The position numbers were made by a program, and so were the translations under genes. From DASUPK01 sp963724665 (lineage in GTDB: Bacteria; Actinomycetota; Thermoleophilia; Solirubrobacterales; 70-9): DNA of 64,000 bases. The DNA lies in assembly GCA_963724665.1 (NCBI GenBank), contig CAVRVH010000012.1, positions 1,116,001-1,180,000 of the forward strand. Direction: 5' to 3'. The notes beneath the pieces are model-generated. The model was not told where the DNA came from. It saw only the letters and a program-made list of their open reading frames with translations, and searched no databases. Below are positions 21,327 to 29,792 of this stretch, piece after piece. How positions within the stretch are numbered: position 1 is the first letter of the stretch; each line of letters opens with the position of its first letter.

Positions 21327-22144
21327 GTGCGAGCCATCCTCTCCTTCAGGCCCGTGGAGGCGAGGTACAGGCCGATCGCGAGGATGCCGATCGCGCAGCC
21401 GAAGCCGAGCGCCAGCGCCTCGCCATCCCAGCCCGTGATCAGGAGGCTGCGGAGCCCCTCGATCATGTAGCTGACCGGGTTGTAGGTGGCGATCTCACGG
21501 AACCAGTCGGTCTGAATCAGATTGCGCGGGAGGCTCATCGAGCTCAGGAAGAGGAAGACAAAGATCAGGGGGAAGAGGCTCTGGACCTTCTCCGGGGCGT
21601 CGACGCGCATCCCGACCGCAAGGCCGATGGAGCCGAAGGCCAGGCAGATGCAGATCGCGAGGGCGATCAGCACGAGGGCGCCGGCGAAGCCGGCTTCGAT
21701 GTGCGCTCCCGCGAGGAGCCCCACCGAGATGTAGGTGGCGGCCTGAATGAGACCCAGGGCGAGCGTCCCGGCGAGCTGTCCGGCGACCAGCGCGGCGGGG
21801 TGGACAGGCGTCAGCTGAAGGCGGTTGAAGAATCCGCCCTGGTTGTCCTCCGCCAGGTTCTGGCCGGTACCGATGACGGCGAAGACGCCCGCCTGGATGA
21901 AGGCAAAGGAGAGGGCGAAGGTGACGTAGGAATCGGTGGGGAAGCCGGGGAGGCTGGTCGCCGACTTCAGACCCACGGAGTTGATCGCCAGCAGGATCAG
22001 GGGAAAGACGGTGGCCGGGATCACCGCCGCGGGCTGGCGGATCGTCCGCATGATGGAGCGGCGGGCGAGTTCGGGCGCCTGGGTCCAGATCGACGGATGC
22101 GCCCGGACGGGGGTCGCGCCGATGGGTACCGCAGCTGCCTCCAT
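21323..22144 (-). CDS. ABC-2 type transporter permease
   Basis: A 273-residue permease with six membrane segments (AVIPATVFPLILLAINSVGL, AALVAGQLAGTLALGLIQAA, ALVLIALAICICLAFGSIGL, LFPLIFVFLFLSSMSLP). It carries a long hydrophilic N-terminus (QAPELARRSIMRTIRQ). Its ATG overlaps the ATPase stop by one base (TGATG at 22142-22146). It is probably the heteromeric partner of the permease at 20556. Confidence 0.9.
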   Translation of the reverse strand: MEAAAVPIGATPVRAHPSIWTQAPELARRSIMRTIRQPAAVIPATVFPLILLAINSVGLKSATSLPGFPTDSYVTFALSFAFIQAGVFAVIGTGQNLAEDNQGGFFNRLQLTPVHPAALVAGQLAGTLALGLIQAATYISVGLLAGAHIEAGFAGALVLIALAICICLAFGSIGLAVGMRVDAPEKVQSLFPLIFVFLFLSSMSLPRNLIQTDWFREIATYNPVSYMIEGLRSLLITGWDGEALALGFGCAIGILAIGLYLASTGLKERMART

Positions 22145-23178
22145 CAGGCGGGTGCTCCCTCGAGGGTGGGCTGTTCGCCGGTCTCGGTCTCGGGCCCGGC
22201 CGAGGCCGCCCCTTCGAGCGAGCGCCCGGTCTTGGTGAGGAAGACGTCGTTGAGGCTCGCCTCGTGGAGCTCGAGGTTCGCGACCTTGACGCCTGCCTGG
22301 TCGAACGCGCGGATGATGTTGGCGAGCTCCTCGCCGCCGTCCGATTCGAGCCTGACCGCGGCGCCCTGTGGGGTCCCCGGCACCAGCTCGCCGAAGGGGC
22401 GGAGCAGCTCCACGGCGCGGTCGCGCTCGGCGTGGTCGGTCGGGACAACCTCAACCGTCGGGCGGCCGACCTCGGCCTTGAGCTTCTCGGGAGTACCGGC
22501 GGCGACGATCTTGCCGTGGTCGATGATTCCGAGGTGGTCGGCGAGCTGGTCGGCCTCCTCGAGGTACTGGGTGGTGAGGAAGACGGTCATTCCCTCGTCG
22601 CGGGAGAGATGCGCGACCTCGTCCCAGAGGGCGCTACGACTCTGGATGTCGAGGCCGGTGGTCGGCTCGTCGAGGAAGAGGACGCGTGGACCGTGCAGCA
22701 GGGCGAGGGCGAGGTCGAGGCGGCGCTTCATCCCACCCGAATAGCCCCCGACCTTGCGGTTCGCCGCATCGGCGAGGCCAACGCGCTCGATCAGCTCGTC
22801 GCCGCGCCTGGTGCGGTCGGCCTTGGACATCCCGTGGAGTGCGCCCTGCAGTCTCATGTGGTCGCGGGCCGTCAGGTTCGGATCGAGGGCCGCCTCCTGT
22901 AGCGCGGCCCCGATCGCGTCGCGGACGTCGGCGCCCTGCTTGACCACGTCAAAGCCGGCGACCTTCGCCGATCCCGCAGTGGGAGGGAGGAGGGTGGTGA
23001 GCATGTGGACGGTGGTCGACTTGCCGGCGCCGTTCGGGCCGAGGAAGCCGTAGATCTCGCCGGGGCGCACCTCGAGGTCGATTCCGTCGACCGCGCGGAC
23101 GCTGTCCTTGAACTCACGGACGAGGCCGTTGACTTCGATGCCGTTGGCGCTCGATTGGACTCCGTTACTGCTCGACAT
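22144..23178 (-). CDS. ABC transporter ATP-binding protein (DrrA-like)
   Basis: A 344-residue ATPase. Walker A is GPNGAGKST, the signature is SGGMKRRLDLALALL, Walker B is RVLFLDEPTTGLD, and a switch His is in TTQYLEEADQLADHLG. The C-terminal 90 residues (TVEVVPTDHAERDRAVELL) form the DrrA-type extension. ATG at 23178 follows GGAGGGGG. A TATACT/TTGCGA promoter lies upstream and overlaps a palindrome probably bound by the divergent MarR protein. Confidence 0.93.
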   Translation of the reverse strand: MSSSNGVQSSANGIEVNGLVREFKDSVRAVDGIDLEVRPGEIYGFLGPNGAGKSTTVHMLTTLLPPTAGSAKVAGFDVVKQGADVRDAIGAALQEAALDPNLTARDHMRLQGALHGMSKADRTRRGDELIERVGLADAANRKVGGYSGGMKRRLDLALALLHGPRVLFLDEPTTGLDIQSRSALWDEVAHLSRDEGMTVFLTTQYLEEADQLADHLGIIDHGKIVAAGTPEKLKAEVGRPTVEVVPTDHAERDRAVELLRPFGELVPGTPQGAAVRLESDGGEELANIIRAFDQAGVKVANLELHEASLNDVFLTKTGRSLEGAASAGPETETGEQPTLEGAPA

Positions 23179-23220
23179 CCGGATTCCCCCTCCGGGTTGG
23201 GATCGCTTGCGAAGGACGGC

Positions 23221-23279
23221 AGTATACAGAGATAGTTGAACCTCGCAATTGTCGAGCCTCATGGGTAATTTGGTAGGAT
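23221..23279. promoter_or_regulatory. Divergent promoters of ABC exporter and MarR gene
   Basis: For the exporter (minus) a TATACT box at 23221-23226 and TTGCGA at 23243-23248 are 16 nt apart. For the MarR gene (plus) TAGGAT at 23274-23279 sits 9 nt before ATG with TTGTCG at 23249-23254 upstream. An imperfect palindrome CTCG-CAATTGT-CGAG at 23242-23256 covers both -35 regions and is a good operator candidate. Confidence 0.55.
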
Positions 23280-23288
23280 GAGGGCAAG

Positions 23289-23810
23289 ATGAGCAAGGAG
23301 AAGGAATCTCCGAGCGGGTTCCCGGGGCCGGGTTCCTGGCTCGCGGGAGAGGTGGGGCGGACCGATCCGGGGAGCGAGGCGTGGAGCCTGATGCACTGGA
23401 TGATGGTCGGGAACAAGCACCGCTTCTTCGCCATGGCCCAGGAATTCGAGCTGGCCCCGCAGCAGATGATCGCCCTCCGCATGCTCGCCTCCGGCCCGCG
23501 CAAGATGAGCGAGCTGGCTCAGGCCCTCTACTGCGACAACTCGAACGTCACGGGCATCGTCGACCGTCTCGAGGAGCGCAACCTGGTTCGTCGCGAGGCC
23601 GCCGAGGGGGATCGCCGCGTCAAGCTTCTCGTCCTCACGAAGGAGGGCGAGCGGATGCGGGTCGAGATCACGAAGCGGATGGCTGAGCCGCCTCCGCCGA
23701 TCGCTTCGCTGTCCGAGAAGGACCAGCGCGCACTGCGCGACATCCTCAAGCGTGCAGTGGAGGGGGTCTCCGCGGAGGAAGCCGTCGACGCGGTGAAGCC
23801 CGCTAGGTGA
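23289..23810 (+). CDS. MarR family transcriptional regulator
   Basis: A 173-residue winged-helix regulator: FELAPQQMIALRMLASGPRK, MSELAQALYCDNSNVTGIVD, RLEERNLVRREAAEGDRRVK, all typical of MarR. It is divergent from the three-gene exporter and likely represses it, with release on binding of an exported drug; this is inference from layout. The start is ATG at 23289. Its 3' end overlaps the AI-2E gene by 8 nt. Confidence 0.92.
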   Translation: MSKEKESPSGFPGPGSWLAGEVGRTDPGSEAWSLMHWMMVGNKHRFFAMAQEFELAPQQMIALRMLASGPRKMSELAQALYCDNSNVTGIVDRLEERNLVRREAAEGDRRVKLLVLTKEGERMRVEITKRMAEPPPPIASLSEKDQRALRDILKRAVEGVSAEEAVDAVKPAR

Positions 23811-24894
23811 CCTCGGGCGCAGGGGTAGGGCCACCGGCCTCGTTCTCGGCGGCCTCAAGTTCGCGGCGGAACTCGCGGTACTCGTGTAGCGCGATTTGAA
23901 TCGAGGCCGCGGTGGGGATCGCGAGGATCGCGCCGAGGATGCCGAACAGGGTGCTGCCGAAGAGGACCGCGACGAGCACCACGAAGGCCTCGATCTTGGT
24001 CGCCCGCTTCTGGATCTGCGGCTGGATCAGGTAGTTCTCGACCTGCTGGTAGACGATCGCGAAGATCACCCAGACGATCAGCGCGACCGGGAAGTTGACG
24101 AAAGCGGTAACGATCGCGACGAAGATGGCGCCGATGGTGGCGCCGACAACGGGGATCAGATCGGCGACGAAGATGACGACTGCCAGGGGTCCCGCGAACG
24201 GGACGCCGAGGATAGTCAGCATGATGAACGCTGCGAGCCCCGCGATCGTCGCCTGCAGCAGCGCACCGCCCACGTAGTTGCCGACGGCGTTCGCAATCCG
24301 GCGCAGGGTTCGCTCGATCCTCTCGGCGTGCTCCGGTCTCTGCATTCGGACGAAGCTATCGATCCATCTCGGGCCTGCGGAGACCATGAAGATGCTCAGG
24401 ATCAGGATCGTCACGCCAGCGAAGATCGAGCTGACCAGCCCGAAGCCGATGTCTCGCAGCACCTTGGCAGCATCGCCGGCCTTGCTGGGTAGCTTGGCCG
24501 CTTCCTCGTTGAGTTTCTGGGTGATGTCGTACTTGTCGTTCAGGTCGTTGAGCGTCTTGTTCTTCTGGACGTAGTCCTCGATATCGCTGACGTAGCTCGG
24601 CGCATTCGTGGCGACGTCGCTGACCTGGTTCACGATCGGCGGGAGCAGCACAGCTCCGAGCCCGATCGGAATCGCCAGCAGCCCCAGGTAGACGAGGGCG
24701 ATCGCCAGTCCGCGCTTCATGTAGCGCTGGAAGAAGTTGACCGGACCCGCCAGCGCGATCGCGAGGAAGGCGGCGATGATCAGCCAGCTGATCGGCCGAC
24801 GCAGCAGCCAGATGACGTAGAGCACCAGCACGACCCCCGCCACGACAAGCACGTTGCGGGCGATCGCGCGCGCTGGAGAGTCGATTTTCGGCAT
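23803..24894 (-). CDS. AI-2E family transporter
   Basis: A 363-residue membrane protein with about eight hydrophobic segments. It begins NVLVVAGVVLVLYVIWLL and has the family's late region LADLIPVVGATIGAIFVAI (FVADLIPVVG), QQVENYLIQPQIQKRA and the end ILAIPTAASIQIALHEY. The large loop after segment 3 is hydrophilic (SDIEDYVQKNKTLNDLNDK). Family members export autoinducers or ions; no substrate can be given. It is convergent with MarR. Confidence 0.9.
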   Translation of the reverse strand: MPKIDSPARAIARNVLVVAGVVLVLYVIWLLRRPISWLIIAAFLAIALAGPVNFFQRYMKRGLAIALVYLGLLAIPIGLGAVLLPPIVNQVSDVATNAPSYVSDIEDYVQKNKTLNDLNDKYDITQKLNEEAAKLPSKAGDAAKVLRDIGFGLVSSIFAGVTILILSIFMVSAGPRWIDSFVRMQRPEHAERIERTLRRIANAVGNYVGGALLQATIAGLAAFIMLTILGVPFAGPLAVVIFVADLIPVVGATIGAIFVAIVTAFVNFPVALIVWVIFAIVYQQVENYLIQPQIQKRATKIEAFVVLVAVLFGSTLFGILGAILAIPTAASIQIALHEYREFRRELEAAENEAGGPTPAPEVT

Positions 24895-25048
24895 GCCGAC
24901 CCTCTCTATTCGGGGCCGGCGCGCGCCTTCCTACGCACGAAAATGGGAACACCGGCTGGGGAAAGCGGGCCCGTTGGTGAGTTACCGACCCCCGTGGGAC
25001 GGAAACTCACCAATGCCCGAGCGCAGCCAAACCCTAGTATCGGCCGGG

Positions 25049-25537
25049 ATGGCCGAGGAACCAGTCGCCGAGGGGCCGCGCGAGCTCGTTGAGGGGATCG
25101 AGGTTCGACCCGCACGCGAGGACGAGATCGACGATTTGATGCCGCTGATGCGCGCGTACTGCGAGTTCTATGAGTCCGATCCACCCGACAATGGCGTCAT
25201 CGAGATGCTGCGCACCCTGATCACCGACCCTTCCCAGGGCGCCGTCTTCATTGCCCGGGATGGCGAGAAGACCGTGGGGGTCGCCACGCTCGACTGGAAG
25301 TGGTCGAGCCTGAAGGGCGCTCGGATCGGCTACCTGGAGGACCTCTTCGTCGATCCGGACGCGCGGGGCAGCGGGATCGCCGATGCCCTCATCCAGATCT
25401 GCGCCGACCGCTGTCGCGAGCTCGGCATGCCAGCTCTCGAGTGGCTGACGGCGCCGGACAACCACCGTGCCCAGAAGGTCTACAACCGGACCGGGGCGGA
25501 GGCGGGCACGTACGTCGAGTACGACCTCGACCTGTGA
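25049..25537 (+). CDS. GNAT family N-acetyltransferase
   Basis: A 162-residue acetyltransferase. The acetyl-CoA loop appears as LFVDPDARGSGIADALIQIC, with the earlier strand AVFIARDGEKTVGVATLDW and the end NHRAQKVYNRTGAEAGTYVE. TAGTAT at 25034-25039 lies 9 nt before ATG 25049, supporting this start over the in-frame ATG at 25013. GTGA overlap ties it to the hydrolase downstream. Substrate unknown. Confidence 0.88.
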   Translation: MAEEPVAEGPRELVEGIEVRPAREDEIDDLMPLMRAYCEFYESDPPDNGVIEMLRTLITDPSQGAVFIARDGEKTVGVATLDWKWSSLKGARIGYLEDLFVDPDARGSGIADALIQICADRCRELGMPALEWLTAPDNHRAQKVYNRTGAEAGTYVEYDLDL

Positions 25538-26346
25538 GCTCGCGCCCCCGCGGGCGTGCGGGGAGGCTGAATTACGTCAGGCAGGGAGAGGGGGAGCCGC
25601 TGCTCCTGCTCCATTCGCTCGGCGGATCGCTGGTTCAGTGGTCGCCCGTGATGGACCGGCTCGCGGCCGAGCGCGAGGTGATCGCGGTCGACATGCCCGG
25701 GTTCGGGAAGTCGCCCGAGCTGCCGGAGGGCGTCCAGCCGCGCGCGGCCAACCTGGCGACAGCGGTGCTCGACTTCTTCGAGTCGCTCGGGATCGACGGC
25801 AAGCCGGCCGTGGCCGGGATCTCCCTGGGCGGCTGGACTTCGATCGAATGCGCTCGCCAGGGTGGCGTGAGCGCGGTCGTGGCTCTCTGCCCCGCAGGAT
25901 TCTGGAAGAGATCGCCGGAGGCGTCGAACCGGACGGTCGCCCGGGCGCGTCGCAGCGGTCGCGCGGCAAGCGCCCTGCTGCGGCCGATCATGTCGACCGC
26001 CCGAGGACGACGCCGAACGCTCGGCCGGTTCATCTATCGCCCGGAGCGGCTCAGTCCCGGCGAGGCCCAGGCGATCGCTCAGGCCTACGTCACCGCCCCC
26101 GCCTACGACGAGGCCAGCGCGCTGATGCGGGCCGGCCGGGTCGAGGACCTGAAGGGGATCAAGACGCCCATCACCCTCGCCTGGGCCGAGCACGACACCC
26201 TCGTCCGGAACCGGCCGCTGCGCGACGGGATCCTGCCCAAGCGGGTCCAGCAGGTCGTACTGCCCGGGTGCGGCCACGTCCCGACCTGGGACGACCCGGA
26301 GCTGGTTTCACGAGTCATTCTTACGGGAGCACGGCGGAAGCGATAG
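25534..26346 (+). CDS. Alpha/beta hydrolase
   Basis: A 270-residue hydrolase. Nucleophile elbow GISLGG with Ser, oxyanion region LLLHSLGGSLVQWSPV, acid AWAEHDTLV and His in GCGHVPTWD give a full catalytic triad. It starts with GTG at 25534 overlapping the stop of the GNAT gene (GTGA), so the two are coupled. The lid region is rich in Arg (RARRSGRAASALL). Substrate unknown. Confidence 0.88.
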   Translation: MSSRPRGRAGRLNYVRQGEGEPLLLLHSLGGSLVQWSPVMDRLAAEREVIAVDMPGFGKSPELPEGVQPRAANLATAVLDFFESLGIDGKPAVAGISLGGWTSIECARQGGVSAVVALCPAGFWKRSPEASNRTVARARRSGRAASALLRPIMSTARGRRRTLGRFIYRPERLSPGEAQAIAQAYVTAPAYDEASALMRAGRVEDLKGIKTPITLAWAEHDTLVRNRPLRDGILPKRVQQVVLPGCGHVPTWDDPELVSRVILTGARRKR

Positions 26347-26359
26347 AAGGGAGATCAGG

Positions 26360-27163
26360 ATGAGTGAGCGCAACGAGTACGCACCGGGCGAGTTCTGCTG
26401 GGTCGACCTGTCCACCACCGACGTGGATGCGGCGAAGTCCTTCTACAGGGACCTGCTCGGTATCGAGGCCGAGGCGGCGCCCGGCGATCCCGAAGAGACC
26501 GGCGGCTACGGGTTCTTCATGAAGGGGGGCAAGATGCTGGCGGGCATCGGCCCGGTCCAGTCGGACGAGGGGCACTCGGCCTGGTCCAGCTACGTCAAGG
26601 TCGAGGACGCCGACGCCACCGCGGCCAAGGTGAAGGAGGCCGGCGGGAGCGTCTTCTTCGGTCCCGCTGACCTGCCGAACGACGCCGGACGCGTCGCCAT
26701 GCTGCGCGATCCGAGCGGGGCGTTCGTCGGCGTCGTGGAGCAGAACCGGAACCCGGGTGCCCAGCTGGTCAACGAGCCCGGCGCCTGGACCTGGAACAAC
26801 CTGCTGACGCGGGACATCGAGGGGGCTAAGGACTTCTACGGCAAGGTCTTCGGCTGGACGGCGGAGCAAAACCCCGAGGCGCCGCCCAACGTCTTGATGT
26901 GGCAGGTCGAGGGCCAGCGGTGGCCGGAGGGCATGGGGGGTCTGATGGGGATCTCCGATGACCAGCCGGCCGAGATGCCCGCCCACTGGCAGGTCTACTT
27001 CATCGTCGAGAACGCCGACGAGGCGATTGCGAAGGCCGAGTCGAACGGGGCCCAGCTCGGCTTCGGTCCTATCGACGTTCCCATTGCCCGCATGGCGACA
27101 CTGGTGGACCCGCAGGGCGCCGTGGTCTCGATCCTCGAGTCGCGCTACCCGGAACCCCGGTAG
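26360..27163 (+). CDS. VOC family protein, two glyoxalase-like domains
   Basis: A 267-residue protein made of two VOC modules. The first begins EFCWVDLSTTDVDAAKSFYR, with the repeat WSSYVKVEDADATAAKVKEA and GRVAMLRDPSGAFVGV; the second begins WTWNNLLTRDIEGAKDFYGK and ends ATLVDPQGAVVSIL. Family members include isomerases and dioxygenases with metals, and antibiotic-binding proteins. The metal ligands are not certain here. A GGGAGA site precedes the ATG. It follows the hydrolase by 13 nt. Confidence 0.88.
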   Translation: MSERNEYAPGEFCWVDLSTTDVDAAKSFYRDLLGIEAEAAPGDPEETGGYGFFMKGGKMLAGIGPVQSDEGHSAWSSYVKVEDADATAAKVKEAGGSVFFGPADLPNDAGRVAMLRDPSGAFVGVVEQNRNPGAQLVNEPGAWTWNNLLTRDIEGAKDFYGKVFGWTAEQNPEAPPNVLMWQVEGQRWPEGMGGLMGISDDQPAEMPAHWQVYFIVENADEAIAKAESNGAQLGFGPIDVPIARMATLVDPQGAVVSILESRYPEPR

Positions 27164-27613
27164 TTACTTCGCGGCGCAGTCCGCGCAGAGGCCGCTGACC
27201 ACGACCTCGGCTCGGTCGGGCTGGAAGCCGGAGCGGGCGGCGCTGCGGCGGGCCCGCTCGAGGTCGAGCGGAGTCTCCATGTCCTCGATCCGGCCGCAGT
27301 CGCGGCAGATCATGTGGTGGTGAGCGTCGGCGCGGGTGTCCCACATCAGGGTCCCGCCGCCGCCGTTTACCCGCCTGACGATGCCGAGCTGCTCAAAGAG
27401 CTCGAGAGTCGAGTAGACGGTGGGGAGGGAGACGCCGGGAAGCTGCTCGCTGGCCTCGTCCAGCAGCTGCTCAGCGCTGAGGTGTCGGTTGCTTTGCCGA
27501 AGCAGCCGGTTCATTACGAGTCGCTGCGACGTGGCGCGCAACCCTCGCTCCCGAAGGCGCTCGCTGAGCTCCTCGTCGGCCTCGGTCTGGGGCATGTGAA
27601 CGGTGTCGGTCAT
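27164..27613 (-). CDS. Fur family transcriptional regulator
   Basis: A 149-residue regulator. Winged-helix part RLRERGLRATSQRLVMNRLL, then VSLPTVYSTLELFEQLGIVR; metal-binding part HHHMICRDCG and the C-terminal CADCAAK, so two CxxC motifs for structural zinc. It controls iron, zinc or peroxide genes; the subtype (Fur, Zur, PerR) cannot be fixed by eye. It is divergent from a VIT-type transporter, and the gap contains TTAG/CTAA inverted repeats, likely its boxes. Confidence 0.93.
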   Translation of the reverse strand: MTDTVHMPQTEADEELSERLRERGLRATSQRLVMNRLLRQSNRHLSAEQLLDEASEQLPGVSLPTVYSTLELFEQLGIVRRVNGGGGTLMWDTRADAHHHMICRDCGRIEDMETPLDLERARRSAARSGFQPDRAEVVVSGLCADCAAK

Positions 27614-27617
27614 CTCG

Positions 27618-27684
27618 ATTAGTCAGGGAAGCCTAATGGCATCTTACATCTTAGGGAGACCTTATCTTAATTCCCTTGTATTAT
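27618..27684. promoter_or_regulatory. Fur-type boxes and promoter between fur and VIT genes
   Basis: ATTAG at 27618-27622 and CTAAT at 27633-27637 form an inverted repeat; TTAGG-GAGA-CCTTA at 27651-27664 is a second, imperfect one. TGTATTAT at 27677-27684 resembles an extended -10 box that would place the start near the GTG at 27692. AT-rich content is well above the surroundings. Binding by the adjacent Fur protein is inferred. Confidence 0.55.
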
Positions 27685-28201
27685 GGTTGCTGTGAGCGAA
27701 CTGGTTGCGAGGCTTGCGGGACGGATGAGCGCGGCGGACGAGGAGCGCTACATGCTCCAGCGCGTCCAGCCGGCTCTGATCGGGTTGATCGACGGCACCG
27801 TCTCGACCCTGGCGCCGATCTTCGCGACGGCGTTTCTCGCCGGTACGCACGCGGCGCTCTTCGTCGGGCTTGCGGCGGCGCTCGGCGCCGGCATCAGCAT
27901 GGGGCTCTCGGAGGCGCTCTCCGACGACGGCTCCATCACCGGCAGAGGCACCTCGATGTCGCGCGGCCTGATCACCGGCAGCGCGACCTTCTTCGGCGGC
28001 GCCTTCCACGCTCTGCCCTTCCTGATCAGCGACCTGCACACCGCGCTGCTGGTCGCCTCCTTCACGGTGGGCTGCGAGCTGATCGGAATCGCCTGGATCC
28101 GCAAGCGCTTCCTGGACGTCTCGCTGAAGAGCTCGCTGATCCAGGTCACCCTCGGCGGCGTGATCGTGGCGATCACCGGCGTGCTCATCGGCCAGGCCTA
28201 G
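27683..28201 (+). CDS. VIT/MbfA-type iron-manganese transporter
   Basis: A 172-residue membrane protein of the VIT1/CCC1 type. The key stretches are LIGLIDGTVSTLAPIFATAF, GAGISMGLSEALSDDGSITG and GGAFHALPFLISDLHTALL, which resemble the membrane half of MbfA; the ferritin-like half is missing. It probably exports Fe2+ or Mn2+. The ATG at 27683 or a GTG at 27692 may be the start. Its neighbour Fur and the boxes between suggest induction when iron is high. Confidence 0.82.
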   Translation: MVAVSELVARLAGRMSAADEERYMLQRVQPALIGLIDGTVSTLAPIFATAFLAGTHAALFVGLAAALGAGISMGLSEALSDDGSITGRGTSMSRGLITGSATFFGGAFHALPFLISDLHTALLVASFTVGCELIGIAWIRKRFLDVSLKSSLIQVTLGGVIVAITGVLIGQA

Positions 28202-28243
28202 CGGTCACCCCGTTCCACGCGTAGACGGCTATCACTCCTCGCG

Positions 28244-29131
28244 ATGAGCCAGCAAGAAGGCGCGCTCGCTCGGGCTGAGGCGCAGGTCGCGGACGTGCGG
28301 GACGATCCTGCGGCACGTCTTGCGTTGATGGAGTGGGTGTTCCACGGGCCGACGGGCCGCGCGCCGCGACACCTGCCGTTCCGACGGGCGGCGTTGTCGT
28401 TCATGCGCTGGCAGGCGCGCCGCGGTGTACTCGATCCGCTCGACGCGTCGCCGCCCGGCAGCGAATGGTGGCGGGCGGTCAACGAGCGACTGCTGCGTGA
28501 TGGCTGCGAAACGATCGCGCTCCTGAGTGGCGGGGCGGGGCAGCCGTCCTCGCAAGCCGTGCGCCTCTGGCTCGAGTTCAGCGCGACACCGACGGGGCAC
28601 TGTTGGTACCGAGCACACAACGCGAGCATCGTGGGCGGCTACCTGGAGCAGCGGGGGCTCGCCGATGCGGAGAGCGGACCGGAGCGCTTCTTCATGAACG
28701 TGGCGCTGGTGCGCGTGCTCTACGCACACGCACTGGTCGCGGCCCCGCGCCTCGCGCTGGGGCGGTTGGCCCCGCTTGGTCGCCTGGTGGGCGATCCCCG
28801 GGTGGGTATGACGGGAGTGTTCCTCTCGCTCCGACGAGTGCTCCCGAACCGCTATCCGCTCGACGGCGACGTCGGGCGCTATGTCGCCGACGAGCAGCGC
28901 CTGGGCCGGATGCTCGACTACGCGGTGATCGTCCCTCGCCTGCAACGCCTGTACGAGTGGTCCGCGCATGAACTCGCCGAACCGCGGCTACTCGAGTTCA
29001 TTCGCGACGGCAACCCGGTCTACGCCTGGCCCTACGAGGAGCGACAGGTTTGGCGCTCTGAGCGCACGCCGTTCGCAGCCCGCGTGCTTGCACGGGTCAC
29101 ACGCCCATCGACACGCGCATTCCTTGCCTGA
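28244..29131 (+). CDS. Hypothetical protein, 295 aa
   Basis: Not recognised. A soluble, Arg-rich, helical protein. Visible stretches are RHLPFRRAALSFMRWQARRG near residue 43, EFSATPTGHCWYRAHNASI, ERFFMNVALVRVLYAHALVA, and RNGNPVYAWPYEERQV-like end (FIRDGNPVYAWPYEERQVW). No signal peptide or membrane span is clear. It is alone between the VIT gene and a convergent NTF2-like gene. Confidence 0.6.
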   Translation: MSQQEGALARAEAQVADVRDDPAARLALMEWVFHGPTGRAPRHLPFRRAALSFMRWQARRGVLDPLDASPPGSEWWRAVNERLLRDGCETIALLSGGAGQPSSQAVRLWLEFSATPTGHCWYRAHNASIVGGYLEQRGLADAESGPERFFMNVALVRVLYAHALVAAPRLALGRLAPLGRLVGDPRVGMTGVFLSLRRVLPNRYPLDGDVGRYVADEQRLGRMLDYAVIVPRLQRLYEWSAHELAEPRLLEFIRDGNPVYAWPYEERQVWRSERTPFAARVLARVTRPSTRAFLA

Positions 29132-29146
29132 GCCGTGCGGCGGTGC

Positions 29147-29545
29147 CTACTCGGACAGCCCGGCGGCTTCGAGGGCCTCGGCCCTGTCGTAGTACTCGAC
29201 GGTGCGCGCGACCCTGCCATCGCGCATCGTCAGCACGTGGGCCAGCTCCATCTCCACCGGGACCCCGCTTCCCTCTCCATGACCGCTGAAACGCACCCAG
29301 AGGAAGACCTTGTCCCCGCTTCCTTTTGCCTCCAGGGGCTCCACCGTGAGGTCGGGATACGCCTCGACCCATCGGGCGAACTGTTCCCTGACGGCGTCGA
29401 TCCCCCGATGGATTGCCGAGTCAGGATCTTCGCGGGCGACGTGGTACTCAGCGTCCGGAGCGAAGAACCACAGTTCCGCCTCTCTCTCGCCGGCGTTGAA
29501 TCGGGCGTATCCGTCGAGCGCGAACTCGACGTTCTCCTCCGACAT
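29147..29545 (-). CDS. NTF2/SnoaL-like protein (MSEEN family)
   Basis: A 132-residue NTF2-like protein: MSEENVEFALDGYARFNAGE, APDAEYHVAREDPDSAIHRG, VREQFARWVEAYPDLTVEPL, and end EALEAAGLSE. GATACT at 29555-29560 (minus) lies 9 nt before ATG, without a hairpin before it. This separates the promoter box from the HB element. Ligand unknown. Confidence 0.88.
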   Translation of the reverse strand: MSEENVEFALDGYARFNAGEREAELWFFAPDAEYHVAREDPDSAIHRGIDAVREQFARWVEAYPDLTVEPLEAKGSGDKVFLWVRFSGHGEGSGVPVEMELAHVLTMRDGRVARTVEYYDRAEALEAAGLSE

Positions 29546-29624
29546 CGCCCGCGCAGTATCCCGCGGGGAAGGGGACGGTCGCAAGCCTGCATGCCAACGC
29601 CTGCACAACGGCAGGAAGTGACCG

Positions 29625-29702
29625 TCACCGCTCCAGGAACAAGAGAAAAGCGGTCAGCCCGATCGCCGTGGCGACCAGCAGGATGACGCTGAAGGTATTC
29701 AT
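29625..29702 (-). CDS. Possible 25-residue membrane peptide
   Basis: An open frame of 25 codons: MNTFSVILLVATAIG then LTAFLLFLER, a single hydrophobic helix with basic and acidic ends. A GAAGG sequence 1-3 nt away and GGAGCAG further up are possible ribosome sites. It stands alone between a minus-strand NTF2-like gene and the carboxylase gene. Without conservation data it is tentative. Confidence 0.4.
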   Translation of the reverse strand: MNTFSVILLVATAIGLTAFLLFLER

Positions 29703-29792
29703 GCCTTCTGCTCCAGTAAGCGCCCGCCCGGACCCCCCGGGTTACGGGGGTGCCGGAACTCCTGGGCCCGTGCAGTGAATACTCCAGCGGCG

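Noticed and set aside
29775..29792. GTG at 29775 as start of the carboxylase gene
   Set aside because: It overlaps the AATACT box that stands exactly 9 nt before ATG 29793, the pattern seen at many other genes here.
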